This document shows, piece after piece, positions 35,746-44,232 of a DNA stretch of 64,000 nt (its first letter is position 1; each line of letters opens with the position of its first letter). The stretch comes from Morganella morganii (GTDB taxonomy: Bacteria; Pseudomonadota; Gammaproteobacteria; Enterobacterales; Enterobacteriaceae). The stretch is taken from contig NZ_CP066129.1 in assembly GCF_019242955.1 (NCBI RefSeq), positions 2,418,001-2,482,000 of the forward strand, given 5' to 3'. A program made the position numbers and the translations under genes. Under the pieces are notes generated by a model. That model ran no database searches. It saw only the letters and a list, made by a program, of their open reading frames with translations, and was not told the DNA's origin.

Positions 35746-36375
35746 ATGACCATTTATGATTTAAAACCAAAATTTCAGAACTTACTGCGTCCCGTTGTCG
35801 CCCGCCTGTTTAATGCCGGGATCACCGCCAACCAGGTCACGCTGGCAGCAATGTTTCTTTCCCTGCTCACCGGTTTCATACTGATTCTGTTTCCCGATCC
35901 GCGCCTGTTTCTTATTCTGCCGCCGGTTCTGTTTATCCGGATGGCGCTGAATGCCATTGACGGTATGCTGGCGCGTGAACATCACCAGAAAAGCCGCTTC
36001 GGCGCGATCCTCAATGAACTGAGCGACGTGATATCCGATACAATACTTTACTTCCCGTTTGTCCTGCTGTTCCCGGGTTCAGCCATCTGGATACTGCTGA
36101 TCCTGTTTCTCTCTGTACTGACTGAATTTACCGGTGTACTGGCACAAACTATCGGGGCATCACGCCGCTATGACGGCCCTGCCGGAAAAAGTGACCGCGC
36201 CTTTTTGTTCGGCGCTCTGGGGTTATGGGCAGCACTCTTCCCTGCGTCCCTTGATTCCGTTCTCTTTCCGGTACTGTTTGCGGTCTTTGCCGCCCTGCTG
36301 TTTCTCACCTGCTATCACCGTATCCGGCGTGCGTTGCAGGAATCTGCGCAACAAAGCGCATCTCAAAAGGACTGA
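35746..36375 (+). CDS. ynbA: CDP-alcohol phosphatidyltransferase-family protein YnbA
   Basis: A 209-aa membrane protein, start at 35746 (MTIYDLKPKF). It resembles E. coli YnbA: RPVVARLFNAGITANQVTLAAM, then FIRMALNAIDGMLAREHHQKSRFGAILNELSDVISD. The CDP-alcohol motif D-x2-D-G-x2-A-R-x8-G-x3-D-x3-D is changed to N-x2-D-G...G-x3-N-x3-D: two of four metal Asp are Asn. I recall the same Asn substitutions in E. coli YnbA. The reaction it catalyses is unknown. First gene of the ynb-like operon, 2 bases before ynbC. Confidence 0.88.
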   Translation: MTIYDLKPKFQNLLRPVVARLFNAGITANQVTLAAMFLSLLTGFILILFPDPRLFLILPPVLFIRMALNAIDGMLAREHHQKSRFGAILNELSDVISDTILYFPFVLLFPGSAIWILLILFLSVLTEFTGVLAQTIGASRRYDGPAGKSDRAFLFGALGLWAALFPASLDSVLFPVLFAVFAALLFLTCYHRIRRALQESAQQSASQKD

Positions 36376-36377
36376 TT

Positions 36378-38144
36378 ATGAGTGTATCTTCTGATTATCC
36401 GACTCAGCGTGAATCTGTTGAATCTCATTTCACCACCAGTGATCAGCAGCGGTTATTTTTCCGTTACTGGCCTTCCGCGACAGCGGAAAAGAAAGCCATT
36501 GTGCTGTTTCACCGGGGTCATGAGCATTCAGGCCGCGTCGCACATCTGGCGGATGAATTGTCATTACCTGATTTCGCCGTATTTGCCTGGGATGCCCGTG
36601 GTCATGGCCGTAATGACGGTCCGAGAGGCTACAGCCCGTCGATGGGCACATCTATCAGTGATATCAATGAATTTATCAATTTCATTTCATCCGAATATGA
36701 AATTCCGGTCGAAAACATGGTTGTGCTCGGACAAAGTGTCGGCGCAGTCACACTGAGCGGCTGGGTGCATGATTTTGCACCGAAAATCCGCGGGCTGGTT
36801 CTGGCCTCACCGGCTTTTAAAGTCAAACTTTATGTGCCGTTTGCCCGCAGCGGGCTGGCGCTGATGCAGAAAATACGCGGGTTGTTTTATGTTAACTCTT
36901 ATGTCAAAGCCAAATTCCTGACCCACGACCCGGTGCGCATCGCCTCCTTTGAGCGCGATCCTTTAATCACCCGGCCGATTGCCGTCAATATCCTGCTGGA
37001 ACTCTACAAGACGGCTGACAGACTGGTGGCGGATGCCGCCGCAATCACCGTACCGACACAGCTGTTTATCTCCGGCAGTGACCATGTGGTACACAGAAAG
37101 CCGCAAGATCAGTTCTATGCGCGGCTCAACACCCCGTATAAAGAAAAACATATTCTGCCGGGGTTCTATCACGATACCCTGGGCGAAAAAGATCGCCATA
37201 TCCCGCTGGCAGAAATCCGCCGCTTTGTCACCACGCTGTTTGAGCAGCCGCGCTATCAGCACGACTACCGGTTTGAAGATGTATGCAGCGCCGGAGCGGA
37301 TGCTTATCGTGAATTACAGGCGCCGCTGCCGGAGTACTGCCCGAAAAATATCGGCTATAAACTGCTCAGCAAAGCGATGTCCACCCTCGGAAAAGCCTCG
37401 GAAGGGGTCAGTATCGGTTATGACAAAGGATTCGATTCCGGTTCCACACTGGATTATGTCTACCGTAACCAGGCTCAGGGCAAAGGAATTTTCGGCCGGA
37501 TAGTTGACCGTCAGTATCTTAACAGCATCGGCTGGCAGGGAATTCGCCAGCGCAAAGTGAATATTGAGAAAATCCTGCGCCGTACTATCCGGACATTACA
37601 GGACGCCGGGCAGCCGGTACGGATTATGGATATCGCTGCCGGACAGGGTCGTTATCTCTTTGATGCGATAAATGATTACAGCCGGATAGAATCTGTTCTG
37701 ATGCGCGATTACAGCACGATCAACGTGGAACAGGGACGTTTGCAAATCAAAGAACGTTTCCTGGAAAACAAAATCCGTTTTGAAGAGGGTAATGCCTTTG
37801 ATACTGCGGATTTAGCGGCGGTCACACCAAAGCCGACCCTCGGTGTGGTAAGCGGATTATATGAACTGTTCCCGGAAAACCACCTGCTGCGTGATTCCCT
37901 CGCCGGGCTGGCGCAGGCCATTGAAAGCGGTGGTTATCTTGTTTACACCTGCCAACCGTGGCACCCGCAGGTTGAGATGATAGCCCGCGTACTGCCGAGC
38001 CACCAGGGCGGCAAAGCCTGGGTCATGCGCTGCCGCAGCCAGGGGGAAATGGATGCACTGGTCGATGAAGCCGGGTTTGAAAAACTGGATCAGCTGATTG
38101 ATAACTGGGGTATTTTCAGTGTCTCAGTCGCCAGACGCCGCTGA
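36378..38144 (+). CDS. ynbC: Bifunctional alpha/beta-hydrolase and SAM-dependent methyltransferase YnbC
   Basis: A 588-aa fusion as in E. coli YnbC. The N-terminal half is a monoglyceride-lipase-like hydrolase: FHRGHEHSGRVAHLADEL, AWDARGHGRNDG, nucleophile elbow LGQSVGAV (GxSxG), and FISGSDHVVH plus PGFYHDTLGE for the acid and His. The C-terminal half is a class I methyltransferase: RIMDIAAGQGRYLFDA is motif I and KPTLGVVSGLYELFPEN follows. Both catalytic sets are visible. It probably edits a lipid made by the operon. Co-transcribed with ynbA and ynbD. Confidence 0.92.
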   Translation: MSVSSDYPTQRESVESHFTTSDQQRLFFRYWPSATAEKKAIVLFHRGHEHSGRVAHLADELSLPDFAVFAWDARGHGRNDGPRGYSPSMGTSISDINEFINFISSEYEIPVENMVVLGQSVGAVTLSGWVHDFAPKIRGLVLASPAFKVKLYVPFARSGLALMQKIRGLFYVNSYVKAKFLTHDPVRIASFERDPLITRPIAVNILLELYKTADRLVADAAAITVPTQLFISGSDHVVHRKPQDQFYARLNTPYKEKHILPGFYHDTLGEKDRHIPLAEIRRFVTTLFEQPRYQHDYRFEDVCSAGADAYRELQAPLPEYCPKNIGYKLLSKAMSTLGKASEGVSIGYDKGFDSGSTLDYVYRNQAQGKGIFGRIVDRQYLNSIGWQGIRQRKVNIEKILRRTIRTLQDAGQPVRIMDIAAGQGRYLFDAINDYSRIESVLMRDYSTINVEQGRLQIKERFLENKIRFEEGNAFDTADLAAVTPKPTLGVVSGLYELFPENHLLRDSLAGLAQAIESGGYLVYTCQPWHPQVEMIARVLPSHQGGKAWVMRCRSQGEMDALVDEAGFEKLDQLIDNWGIFSVSVARRR

Positions 38145-38212
38145 TTGTTGTCATACTACTGATGAAGATGCGCCCTGCCGCGCATCTTCTGTTTTACAGG
38201 GAATGAAAAACT

Positions 38213-39544
38213 ATGGCTGATGCCGCACTGCCGCTGCCTGCCTCCCGCCGTAAACGGTGGGGATTTGCTCTGCTCTGGCTGCTGTTTCTGGCACCTTTCT
38301 TCTTTCTGACCTACGGGCAGGTCAATACTTATACGGCTTCGCTGCCGTCAGTGCCTTCTTTTGCTTTCGGCTGGGAAACACACATTCCGTTTCTGCCGTG
38401 GACGATTATTCCGTACTGGAGCATCGATCTCTTCTACGGATTATCCCTGTTCATCTGCACTTCTCTGCGCGAACAGTGTATCCACGGGCTTCGGCTGGTG
38501 GGCGCGTCACTGGTGGCCTGTGCCGGATTTCTGCTGTTCCCGCTGAAATTCAGTTTTCCCCGCCCGCAGACGGACGGGACCGCCGGATGGATGTTTGATC
38601 AGCTTGAGATGTTTGATCTGCCATTTAACCAGGCTCCCTCGCTGCATATTATTCTGCTGTGGCTGCTGTGGCTGCGTTTCCGCGCTCACACACCGCAGAA
38701 GTGGCGCTGGTTTCTGCATCTGTGGTCAATTCTGATCTTAATATCTGTGCTGACAACCTGGCAGCACCATTTTATTGATGTGATCACCGGTGCCGCCGCC
38801 GGTGTGGTGATAAGTTATCTTCTTCCTATCCGCACACGCTGGCAGTGGTCACCGCACCGTATCCGCCGGGGTTATCAGCTGGCCGGACGGTACGCCATTA
38901 TTTCGCTGGTGCTGACCATCGCGGCAGTTGTTATCGGTGGTCAGGGCTGGTGGTTGTTATGGCCTGCGCTGACATTTTTATGTATCACAGCGGGTTATCT
39001 CGGTGCCGGCGCTTCTGTATTTCAAAAAGACAGTGCCGGACGGATTTCACCGTCTGCGGCACTCCTGCTGCTCCCTTACCGGCTTGCGGCGCAGATCAGT
39101 TATTACTGGTATGCAAAACAGTGCCGTCACACCAGTATAGTGAATGAGTATATTGCGCTGGGAGGTTATCCGGCGGCACCACTGGCCGCATCCGCCGTAC
39201 TCGATATGACCGGAGAGTTTCCCCGCAGCCGCTATACTGCCGGGCTGGCTTATCACTGTCAGCCGCAGCTGGATTTGTTTCCGCTGACAGAGGAACAGAT
39301 CGAATCCGCAGTGAATAATCTCAGCCGCCTGGCACACTCCGGCCAGGTTTATGTACACTGCAAACTGGGTTACACCCGCAGTACCACGGTCGTGGTCGCG
39401 TGGCTGATACGCGCCGGACTGGCAGACAATGTGGAACAGGCACTGGCCGCGGTCAGACAGGCCCGGCCGCAGATTGTTCTGCGGGAACAGACAATTGCCG
39501 CCCTGACCCGCTGGGCAGCGCGTTACGGAAAAAACAATGAATAA
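38213..39544 (+). CDS. ynbD: PAP2-like / dual-specificity phosphatase membrane protein YnbD
   Basis: A 443-aa membrane protein like E. coli YnbD. The N-terminal part has several helices and the PAP2 motifs KFSFPRPQ, NQAPSLHIILLWLLWL and WQHHFIDVITGAAAG. The C-terminal cytosolic part is a cysteine phosphatase: VYVHCKLGYTRSTTVVVAW holds the C-x5-R loop (Cys-Lys-Leu-Gly-Tyr-Thr-Arg) followed by Ser. Two phosphatase folds in one chain suggest dephosphorylation of a lipid phosphate. Lies 68 bases after ynbC; ribosome site tttacaggga. Confidence 0.9.
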   Translation: MADAALPLPASRRKRWGFALLWLLFLAPFFFLTYGQVNTYTASLPSVPSFAFGWETHIPFLPWTIIPYWSIDLFYGLSLFICTSLREQCIHGLRLVGASLVACAGFLLFPLKFSFPRPQTDGTAGWMFDQLEMFDLPFNQAPSLHIILLWLLWLRFRAHTPQKWRWFLHLWSILILISVLTTWQHHFIDVITGAAAGVVISYLLPIRTRWQWSPHRIRRGYQLAGRYAIISLVLTIAAVVIGGQGWWLLWPALTFLCITAGYLGAGASVFQKDSAGRISPSAALLLLPYRLAAQISYYWYAKQCRHTSIVNEYIALGGYPAAPLAASAVLDMTGEFPRSRYTAGLAYHCQPQLDLFPLTEEQIESAVNNLSRLAHSGQVYVHCKLGYTRSTTVVVAWLIRAGLADNVEQALAAVRQARPQIVLREQTIAALTRWAARYGKNNE

Positions 39545-39929
39545 CAGACCTCATGATGAACAGATTATTATCATTTTTACCGCAGGCTGGCGTTTCCTGG
39601 CTGCATTGTCGTTACTGGCCTTTCTGACACAGTTTTTACTTTATATTTCGGGATTTTCCGGTGAGTATCCGATGGCGGCGGGAATTTTGTTTTTGCTGTG
39701 CAGCGCGTATTTTATCTTCCGTCTGTGGCTGGATCATCATCTGTTCCGCCGCCTTGCCCAATCTGACGATACCGGCGTTTTTGATGAATCGCTGACCACG
39801 CTGTTTCCGGGCAGAGCACATCATACTGACTATTCGCAACGCTGGCGCGGCACAAAGCGGCTGTTCCAGCAAGGCTCACTCTGCATGGTACTTCAGTGGG
39901 GAGTCACCATCATCGCGTTACTTAACTGA
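39537..39929 (+). CDS. Small membrane protein of the ynb-like operon (130 aa)
   Basis: A 130-aa protein whose ATG overlaps the ynbD stop by 8 bases. It has two N-terminal membrane helices (AGWRFLAALSLLAFLTQFLLY and MAAGILFLLCSAYFIFRLWL) and a third at the C-terminus (LCMVLQWGVTIIALL). Between them is a soluble stretch with FDESLTTLFPGR. I recognise no family. It occupies the operon end and is not in E. coli ynbABCD. Its stop is 4 bases from the convergent hda stop. Confidence 0.7.
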   Translation: MNNRPHDEQIIIIFTAGWRFLAALSLLAFLTQFLLYISGFSGEYPMAAGILFLLCSAYFIFRLWLDHHLFRRLAQSDDTGVFDESLTTLFPGRAHHTDYSQRWRGTKRLFQQGSLCMVLQWGVTIIALLN

Positions 39930-39932
39930 CAA

Positions 39933-40664
39933 TCATAACCGCAGGATATCTTTGACAAACGGGATCGTCAGTTTGCGCTGCGCGACAATTGACGCGTGAT
40001 CGAGCCTGTCCAGCATATCAAACAGTGTGCGCATCTGACGGTCGAGGCGTTTTAAGATAAAGCGCCCGACATCTTCCGGCAGTTCAAAGCCGCGCAGCTT
40101 TGCCCGCAACTGCAGTGCCTGAATTTTTTCGTCATCACTGAGCGGATGCAGTTTGTAAATCTGCCCCCAGTCCAGCCGGGAAGCCAGATCGGGTAATTGC
40201 AGCGGGATCTGCCGCGGCGGCCGGTCACCGGTGATAAGCAGACAGGTTCTGCCGGTTTCAAGAATCCGGTTATAGAGATTAAACAGCGCCATTTCCCACT
40301 CTTCATCACCGGCAATGCACTGCACATTATCAATGCAGACCAGCGACAGATGCTCCATCCCCTCCAGTACATCCGGCACAAACCAGGCGCGTTTATCCAG
40401 CGGGACATACCCTACCGCCCTGTCTTTGGAAGAGACTTCCGCACAGGCGGCATGTAGCAGGTGGCTTTTGCCGCCCCCGTCGCGGGACCAGAAATAGAGA
40501 TAGCTGCCGTGCGGCTGATTGATCGCCGTCTGAATAGCGGATAACAACGATGCATTTTCCCCCGCGTAGAAACTGTTGAAAGTCTCATCATCAGGAAGAG
40601 AGAGCGGTAGTGACAGTTGTGATGGCGTGTTCAGAGTTACCTCGGCCAACGGGTGAACAAACAT
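39933..40664 (-). CDS. hda: DnaA regulatory inactivator Hda
   Basis: Hda with the DNA-loaded sliding clamp triggers ATP hydrolysis by DnaA after initiation. The 243-aa product has the clamp-binding QLSLPL near the N-terminus, a DnaA-like AAA+ domain ([16 protein letters not shown]alker [13 protein letters not shown]alker B), [11 protein letters not shown] sensor 1, and [21 protein letters not shown] sensor 2. The ATG at 40664 lies a few codons before the usual VTLNTPSQ start; E. coli uses a rare CTG, so the true start may be downstream. Confidence 0.95.
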   Translation of the reverse strand: MFVHPLAEVTLNTPSQLSLPLSLPDDETFNSFYAGENASLLSAIQTAINQPHGSYLYFWSRDGGGKSHLLHAACAEVSSKDRAVGYVPLDKRAWFVPDVLEGMEHLSLVCIDNVQCIAGDEEWEMALFNLYNRILETGRTCLLITGDRPPRQIPLQLPDLASRLDWGQIYKLHPLSDDEKIQALQLRAKLRGFELPEDVGRFILKRLDRQMRTLFDMLDRLDHASIVAQRKLTIPFVKDILRL

Positions 40665-41439
40665 GACTAGTTTAACATAAATTCACCGGCTAAATGAACC
40701 CGTTCCCGGCAAAACCTCACCGGATGCAGAAAATTGCAACAATTCTTTTTTGTAACGTTTCACAACTTATAATTCAAAATGCAGATGATTACATAAAACA
40801 CCCTCACCTGCGTGATTCAAATGATTACTGATATTTTATCTGACCCCGGGGCTGATAAATTAATATCCGCATAATACACAAATATTATACAAGGATGTCT
40901 GTAATGGAGATATCGTTCAAAAAATCATCAGGAAATCCAAACGCTGTAAACAGTACATTTATTAATAATGGCATTGCTTACAGCCATGTTAATATTGGAT
41001 TCAATAAAATTTTTTTACTGACAGAAGTACCACAAAAAATAACAACACTGCTGATTGAAGTATCTGATTAAAGATAAAACATTCTTAATTCATTAACATC
41101 CACTTCATTAACACATTCCGATCTGTTATTTAACAATGCAGAAACTCAAAATCAGAAAATAACAAAGATACTTACCTTCCCGGACTGGCTGTTTATTCCC
41201 GCAACATTCCTGCCAAAAAAAATCACAGCATGCTCCCTGAGTAAATGCCTAATAACGACATCAAAATAGATATTAATTATGTGACAGATAATGATGAATT
41301 TAAAGAATGTATACATCACAAGAATAAAAAACCATTAAATTTAAAATAATAACCATATGGTTTATATTCCAATTATTTAATTACAACAACTCGTCTGTTT
41401 GTGGTAAAAAATACGCTCAATTCAACATAAGGAAATATC
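40665..41439. other. 775-base A+T-rich gap with possible gene remnants
   Basis: Between hda and the first tandem TPS gene. The hda promoter is at the left. One small plus-strand frame, 40904-41071 (55 codons, MEISFKKSSGNPNAV...), has aagga 8 bases upstream. A second coding-like stretch follows at about 41088-41267 without a start codon (NAETQNQKITKILTF, FIPATFLPKKITA) and a third short frame from 41248. I recognise none; they may be pieces of a decayed gene. The last 100 bases should hold the promoter for the TPS gene at 41440. Confidence 0.35.
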
Positions 41440-42258
41440 ATGAAAAAGAATGGACTATTACTTTCAATTTTAGTTTTGTCACCATTATCATTTGCTCTGA
41501 CAAATACGACAGACATAAGTATTGTAAATAACACTGCTAAACTCAGTTATCACGAAAATAAGAGTGTGGTTACTATTTCAGAAAAAGAAAATTCAAACTT
41601 ATCGCATATTAAATATGATAAATTTAATGTCGGCAGCGAAGGTTTGACTTTCAATAACCACATCGGGGCTGACACGATTATTAATGAAGTAGTTTCTCAG
41701 TCTGCCTCTGAACTGAATGGTGAGATCCGCATTGAAGGGAAAAAAGCTAAATTCACATTGGTCAATCCAAACGGCATTGTGTGTAACTCCGGTTGTCATT
41801 TCATAAATACTACCTCTGCGAATTTGGTTGTCGGAGGAAAAATGCTTACTCCGTATCGCATTATCGGGGGATTTGCCCGTAAAAATAAATTAGTAATTAA
41901 AAATACAACAAAAAAAATCGCAGAAAAATTAATTCTTGATAGTCCCAATATTGAAATAGAAAAAAGCCATATAACTGCTGATGAAATTTCTATCTATAAT
42001 ACTTACAACTATCTAAATAACACACTATCAAGGGCGAAAATAACGATTGACAAACAATCAAAGATAGAAGCCGATGAAATTAATATCAGAATACTGGAGA
42101 CTAATTTTGTAAACAATGGAATAGTCAGCGGGAAAATAGATGCTAAGTTATTATTCTCGGACATTGTAAATAATGGAAACATCACCGGCAATAGCGGATC
42201 AAAAATCAACAATATAAATACTAAATTCACCGGAAATAGACAAAATATAATTTTCTAA
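41440..42258 (+). CDS. Stand-alone TPS-domain secreted protein C, 272 aa
   Basis: A signal peptide (MKKNGLLLSILVLSPLSFAL) is followed by a compact TPS domain: YDKFNVGSEGLTFNNH (59-74), DTIINEV (78-84), ELNGEI, and KFTLVNPNGIVCNSGC (104-119) with Cys 115 and 119. The rest forms about five strand-like repeats (KSHITADEISI, SKIEADEINI, NNGIVSGKIDA, NNGNITGNSG) of a short beta-helix. The first 112 residues are almost identical to protein D downstream and then diverge sharply. Ribosome site aagga. The gene is far richer in A+T than its neighbours, pointing to horizontal origin. Confidence 0.82.
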   Translation: MKKNGLLLSILVLSPLSFALTNTTDISIVNNTAKLSYHENKSVVTISEKENSNLSHIKYDKFNVGSEGLTFNNHIGADTIINEVVSQSASELNGEIRIEGKKAKFTLVNPNGIVCNSGCHFINTTSANLVVGGKMLTPYRIIGGFARKNKLVIKNTTKKIAEKLILDSPNIEIEKSHITADEISIYNTYNYLNNTLSRAKITIDKQSKIEADEINIRILETNFVNNGIVSGKIDAKLLFSDIVNNGNITGNSGSKINNINTKFTGNRQNIIF

Positions 42259-42396
42259 AAACCCATATGCCACATATTTTTAATTAAATTTAAAATAAAA
42301 ACCATATTATCGTCACCATCATATTTTTTTGTCACAACCCAACATTTTTTGTGATAAAAATACACTAAGACCCGAAATAAAACAAAAGGATATACC

Positions 42397-43167
42397 ATGA
42401 AAAAAAATGGACTGTTACTCTCAATTTTAGTTTTATCACCATTATCACTTGCTCTGGCAAATACGACAGACATAAGTATTGTGAATAATACTGCGAAACT
42501 CAGCCATCACGAAAATAAGAGTGTGGTTACTATTTCAGAAAAAGATAATTCAAACTTGTCACACATTAGCTATGACAAATTTAATGTTGGTAGCGAAGGT
42601 ATGACTTTCAATAACCACATCGGGGCTGACACGATTATTAATGAAGTTATTTCTCAGTCACCCTCTGAACTTAATGGTGAGATCCGCATTGAAGGGAAAA
42701 AAGCTAAATTCACATTGGTTAATCCTAACGGTATTGTTTGTCAAGCTGATTGCAGCTTCTTAAATACTGCCTCTGCCAACCTGGTCGTCGGAATTGAGAA
42801 GATTTCTGATGACCATATTATCGGACGCTCTTCAGGTGATAATAAATTGATAATCAGAAATATTAAAAATAAAATTGCTGAAAAATTAAGAGTCAGCAGC
42901 AAAAACATTGATATTACCAGCAGTTATGTTACCGCTGACCATTTTCGGTTTGATAGCATTACTCAAATGACGTATGAATCACCAGAGAGAAGCAATATAA
43001 TGATTGATGAACAATCAATAGTACATGCAGGAGATATTGACCTGAACCTGATGGAAACTGACATGACGAATAATGGCAGAATCGAAGGCAGAATAGCAGG
43101 TATACATTTAAAATCAAAAATTGTAAATAATGGCTACATGGTCAATACGAACAATAAAGAGTTCTGA
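42397..43167 (+). CDS. Stand-alone TPS-domain secreted protein D, 256 aa
   Basis: Tandem duplicate of protein C, 138 bases downstream. Residues 1-112 match C with only a few changes (same signal peptide, FNVGSEGMTFNNH, DTIINEV, NPNGIVC). From Cys115 on (QADCSFLNTASANLVVG) the sequences share only scattered positions, though the beta-helix repeat style persists (SYVTADHFRFD, SIVHAGDIDLNLM, NNGRIEGRI). Even the upstream leaders are alike. Ribosome site aaagga. Followed by a clear terminator. Confidence 0.82.
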   Translation: MKKNGLLLSILVLSPLSLALANTTDISIVNNTAKLSHHENKSVVTISEKDNSNLSHISYDKFNVGSEGMTFNNHIGADTIINEVISQSPSELNGEIRIEGKKAKFTLVNPNGIVCQADCSFLNTASANLVVGIEKISDDHIIGRSSGDNKLIIRNIKNKIAEKLRVSSKNIDITSSYVTADHFRFDSITQMTYESPERSNIMIDEQSIVHAGDIDLNLMETDMTNNGRIEGRIAGIHLKSKIVNNGYMVNTNNKEF

Positions 43168-43220
43168 TTAATTACACTAACAATTATGATGAGAATTTAT
43201 AGCATTTAGAATCTCTATTT

Positions 43221-43244
43221 AAAGAGGGGGATTCCCCTCTTTTA
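43221..43244 (+). terminator. Terminator after TPS protein D
   Basis: aaagagggg (43221-43229) pairs with cccctcttt (43234-43242), then TT. It separates D from protein E, whose ribosome site (aaggaa) follows at once. Confidence 0.75.
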
Positions 43245-43260
43245 TGCCAAGGAATAAATA

Positions 43261-44187
43261 ATGATTAATAAAAAAGCACTATTACTATCCGCTCTGATTT
43301 TTACTTGCGATACAACTGCAGGCTCAGTATATACCTACCCTTCAGGCCATGTAATAAAAATCAAAAACCAGGCAGCTGAAATTATTGCCGGTGATAAAAA
43401 ACCCGAACTGATACTGAAACAAAAAGGTGACGACCGTGAATCCCATGTCACTTTTGAACAGTTCAATGTTGGCCTCAATGGTTTAAAAATAAATAATAAA
43501 ATCAATGCCCGCTATATCATTACCGAGGTTGTTTCTGATGATATTTCCCGCCTGGAAGGTGATATCAGAGTCACCCATAATAAGGCTCATCTTTTTATTA
43601 TTAATCCTAACGGAATTACCATAAGCAATAAATTTAAGATATCAGGCACGATATATAACCATCTTATTACGGGCCGGATGAAAAGCCCTGTTGATGACTG
43701 GGATGATATCTGGCCCGGACAGATAGAGCATAATGGCGGTGAACTGAATATATCCGGCGCAAAGCGTCGTGGTAACTTTGATAACACAACATTAATCAGC
43801 AGTAATATCAATATGGATAAAAGTAAATTATATGCAAACAACCTTCATATTGAGACAATCTCAGATACCTATGATAAATATCCCGGCGCACCTAAAATCA
43901 CGATTAACAAAGATACTGAAATACATGCCGGTTTACTAAGTGCTAAACTGATCGGAGTAAAATTCAAAAACTCCGGGAAAATAATCGGCGACATGGATTT
44001 CGAAACAACAGATGTATCAATAGAAAATACAGGCATCATCACCGGTGGTACGGGAAAGATAGCATACCGGGGCGACATGGATTTTAAGGGGAAATATAAT
44101 ATCAAATACAAAAATAGTGATATTTTTAAATCACGTGAAAAACACGATTTTTTTGGAAACAAAATAAGTACAGTCAATATTGAATAA
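43261..44187 (+). CDS. Stand-alone TPS-domain secreted protein E, 308 aa
   Basis: A signal peptide (KKALLLSALIFTCDTTAG) precedes a TPS domain: TFEQFNVGLNGLKINNK (64-80), RYIITEV (84-90), SRLEGDI, and LFIINPNGITISNKF (111-125). Unlike A to D it has no Cys pair after NPNG. The remaining 180 residues show beta-helix-like repeats (TEIHAGLLSAKLIG, NSGKIIGDMDFET, NTGIITGGTG). It is more divergent than C and D. Convergent with uraA, with a shared hairpin between the stops. Function unknown. Confidence 0.8.
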   Translation: MINKKALLLSALIFTCDTTAGSVYTYPSGHVIKIKNQAAEIIAGDKKPELILKQKGDDRESHVTFEQFNVGLNGLKINNKINARYIITEVVSDDISRLEGDIRVTHNKAHLFIINPNGITISNKFKISGTIYNHLITGRMKSPVDDWDDIWPGQIEHNGGELNISGAKRRGNFDNTTLISSNINMDKSKLYANNLHIETISDTYDKYPGAPKITINKDTEIHAGLLSAKLIGVKFKNSGKIIGDMDFETTDVSIENTGIITGGTGKIAYRGDMDFKGKYNIKYKNSDIFKSREKHDFFGNKISTVNIE

Positions 44188-44199
44188 TATAAATAACAC

Positions 44200-44224
44200 C
44201 GGAGAAGTACCCTGTACTTCTCCG
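44200..44224 (-). terminator. Hairpin between TPS protein E and uraA
   Basis: cggagaagtac (44200-44210) pairs perfectly with gtacttctccg (44214-44224) across a 3-base loop. On the minus strand it is followed by TGTTATTT, so it best serves uraA; it could also halt the convergent transcript. Confidence 0.6.
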
Positions 44225-44232
44225 ATACGGTA

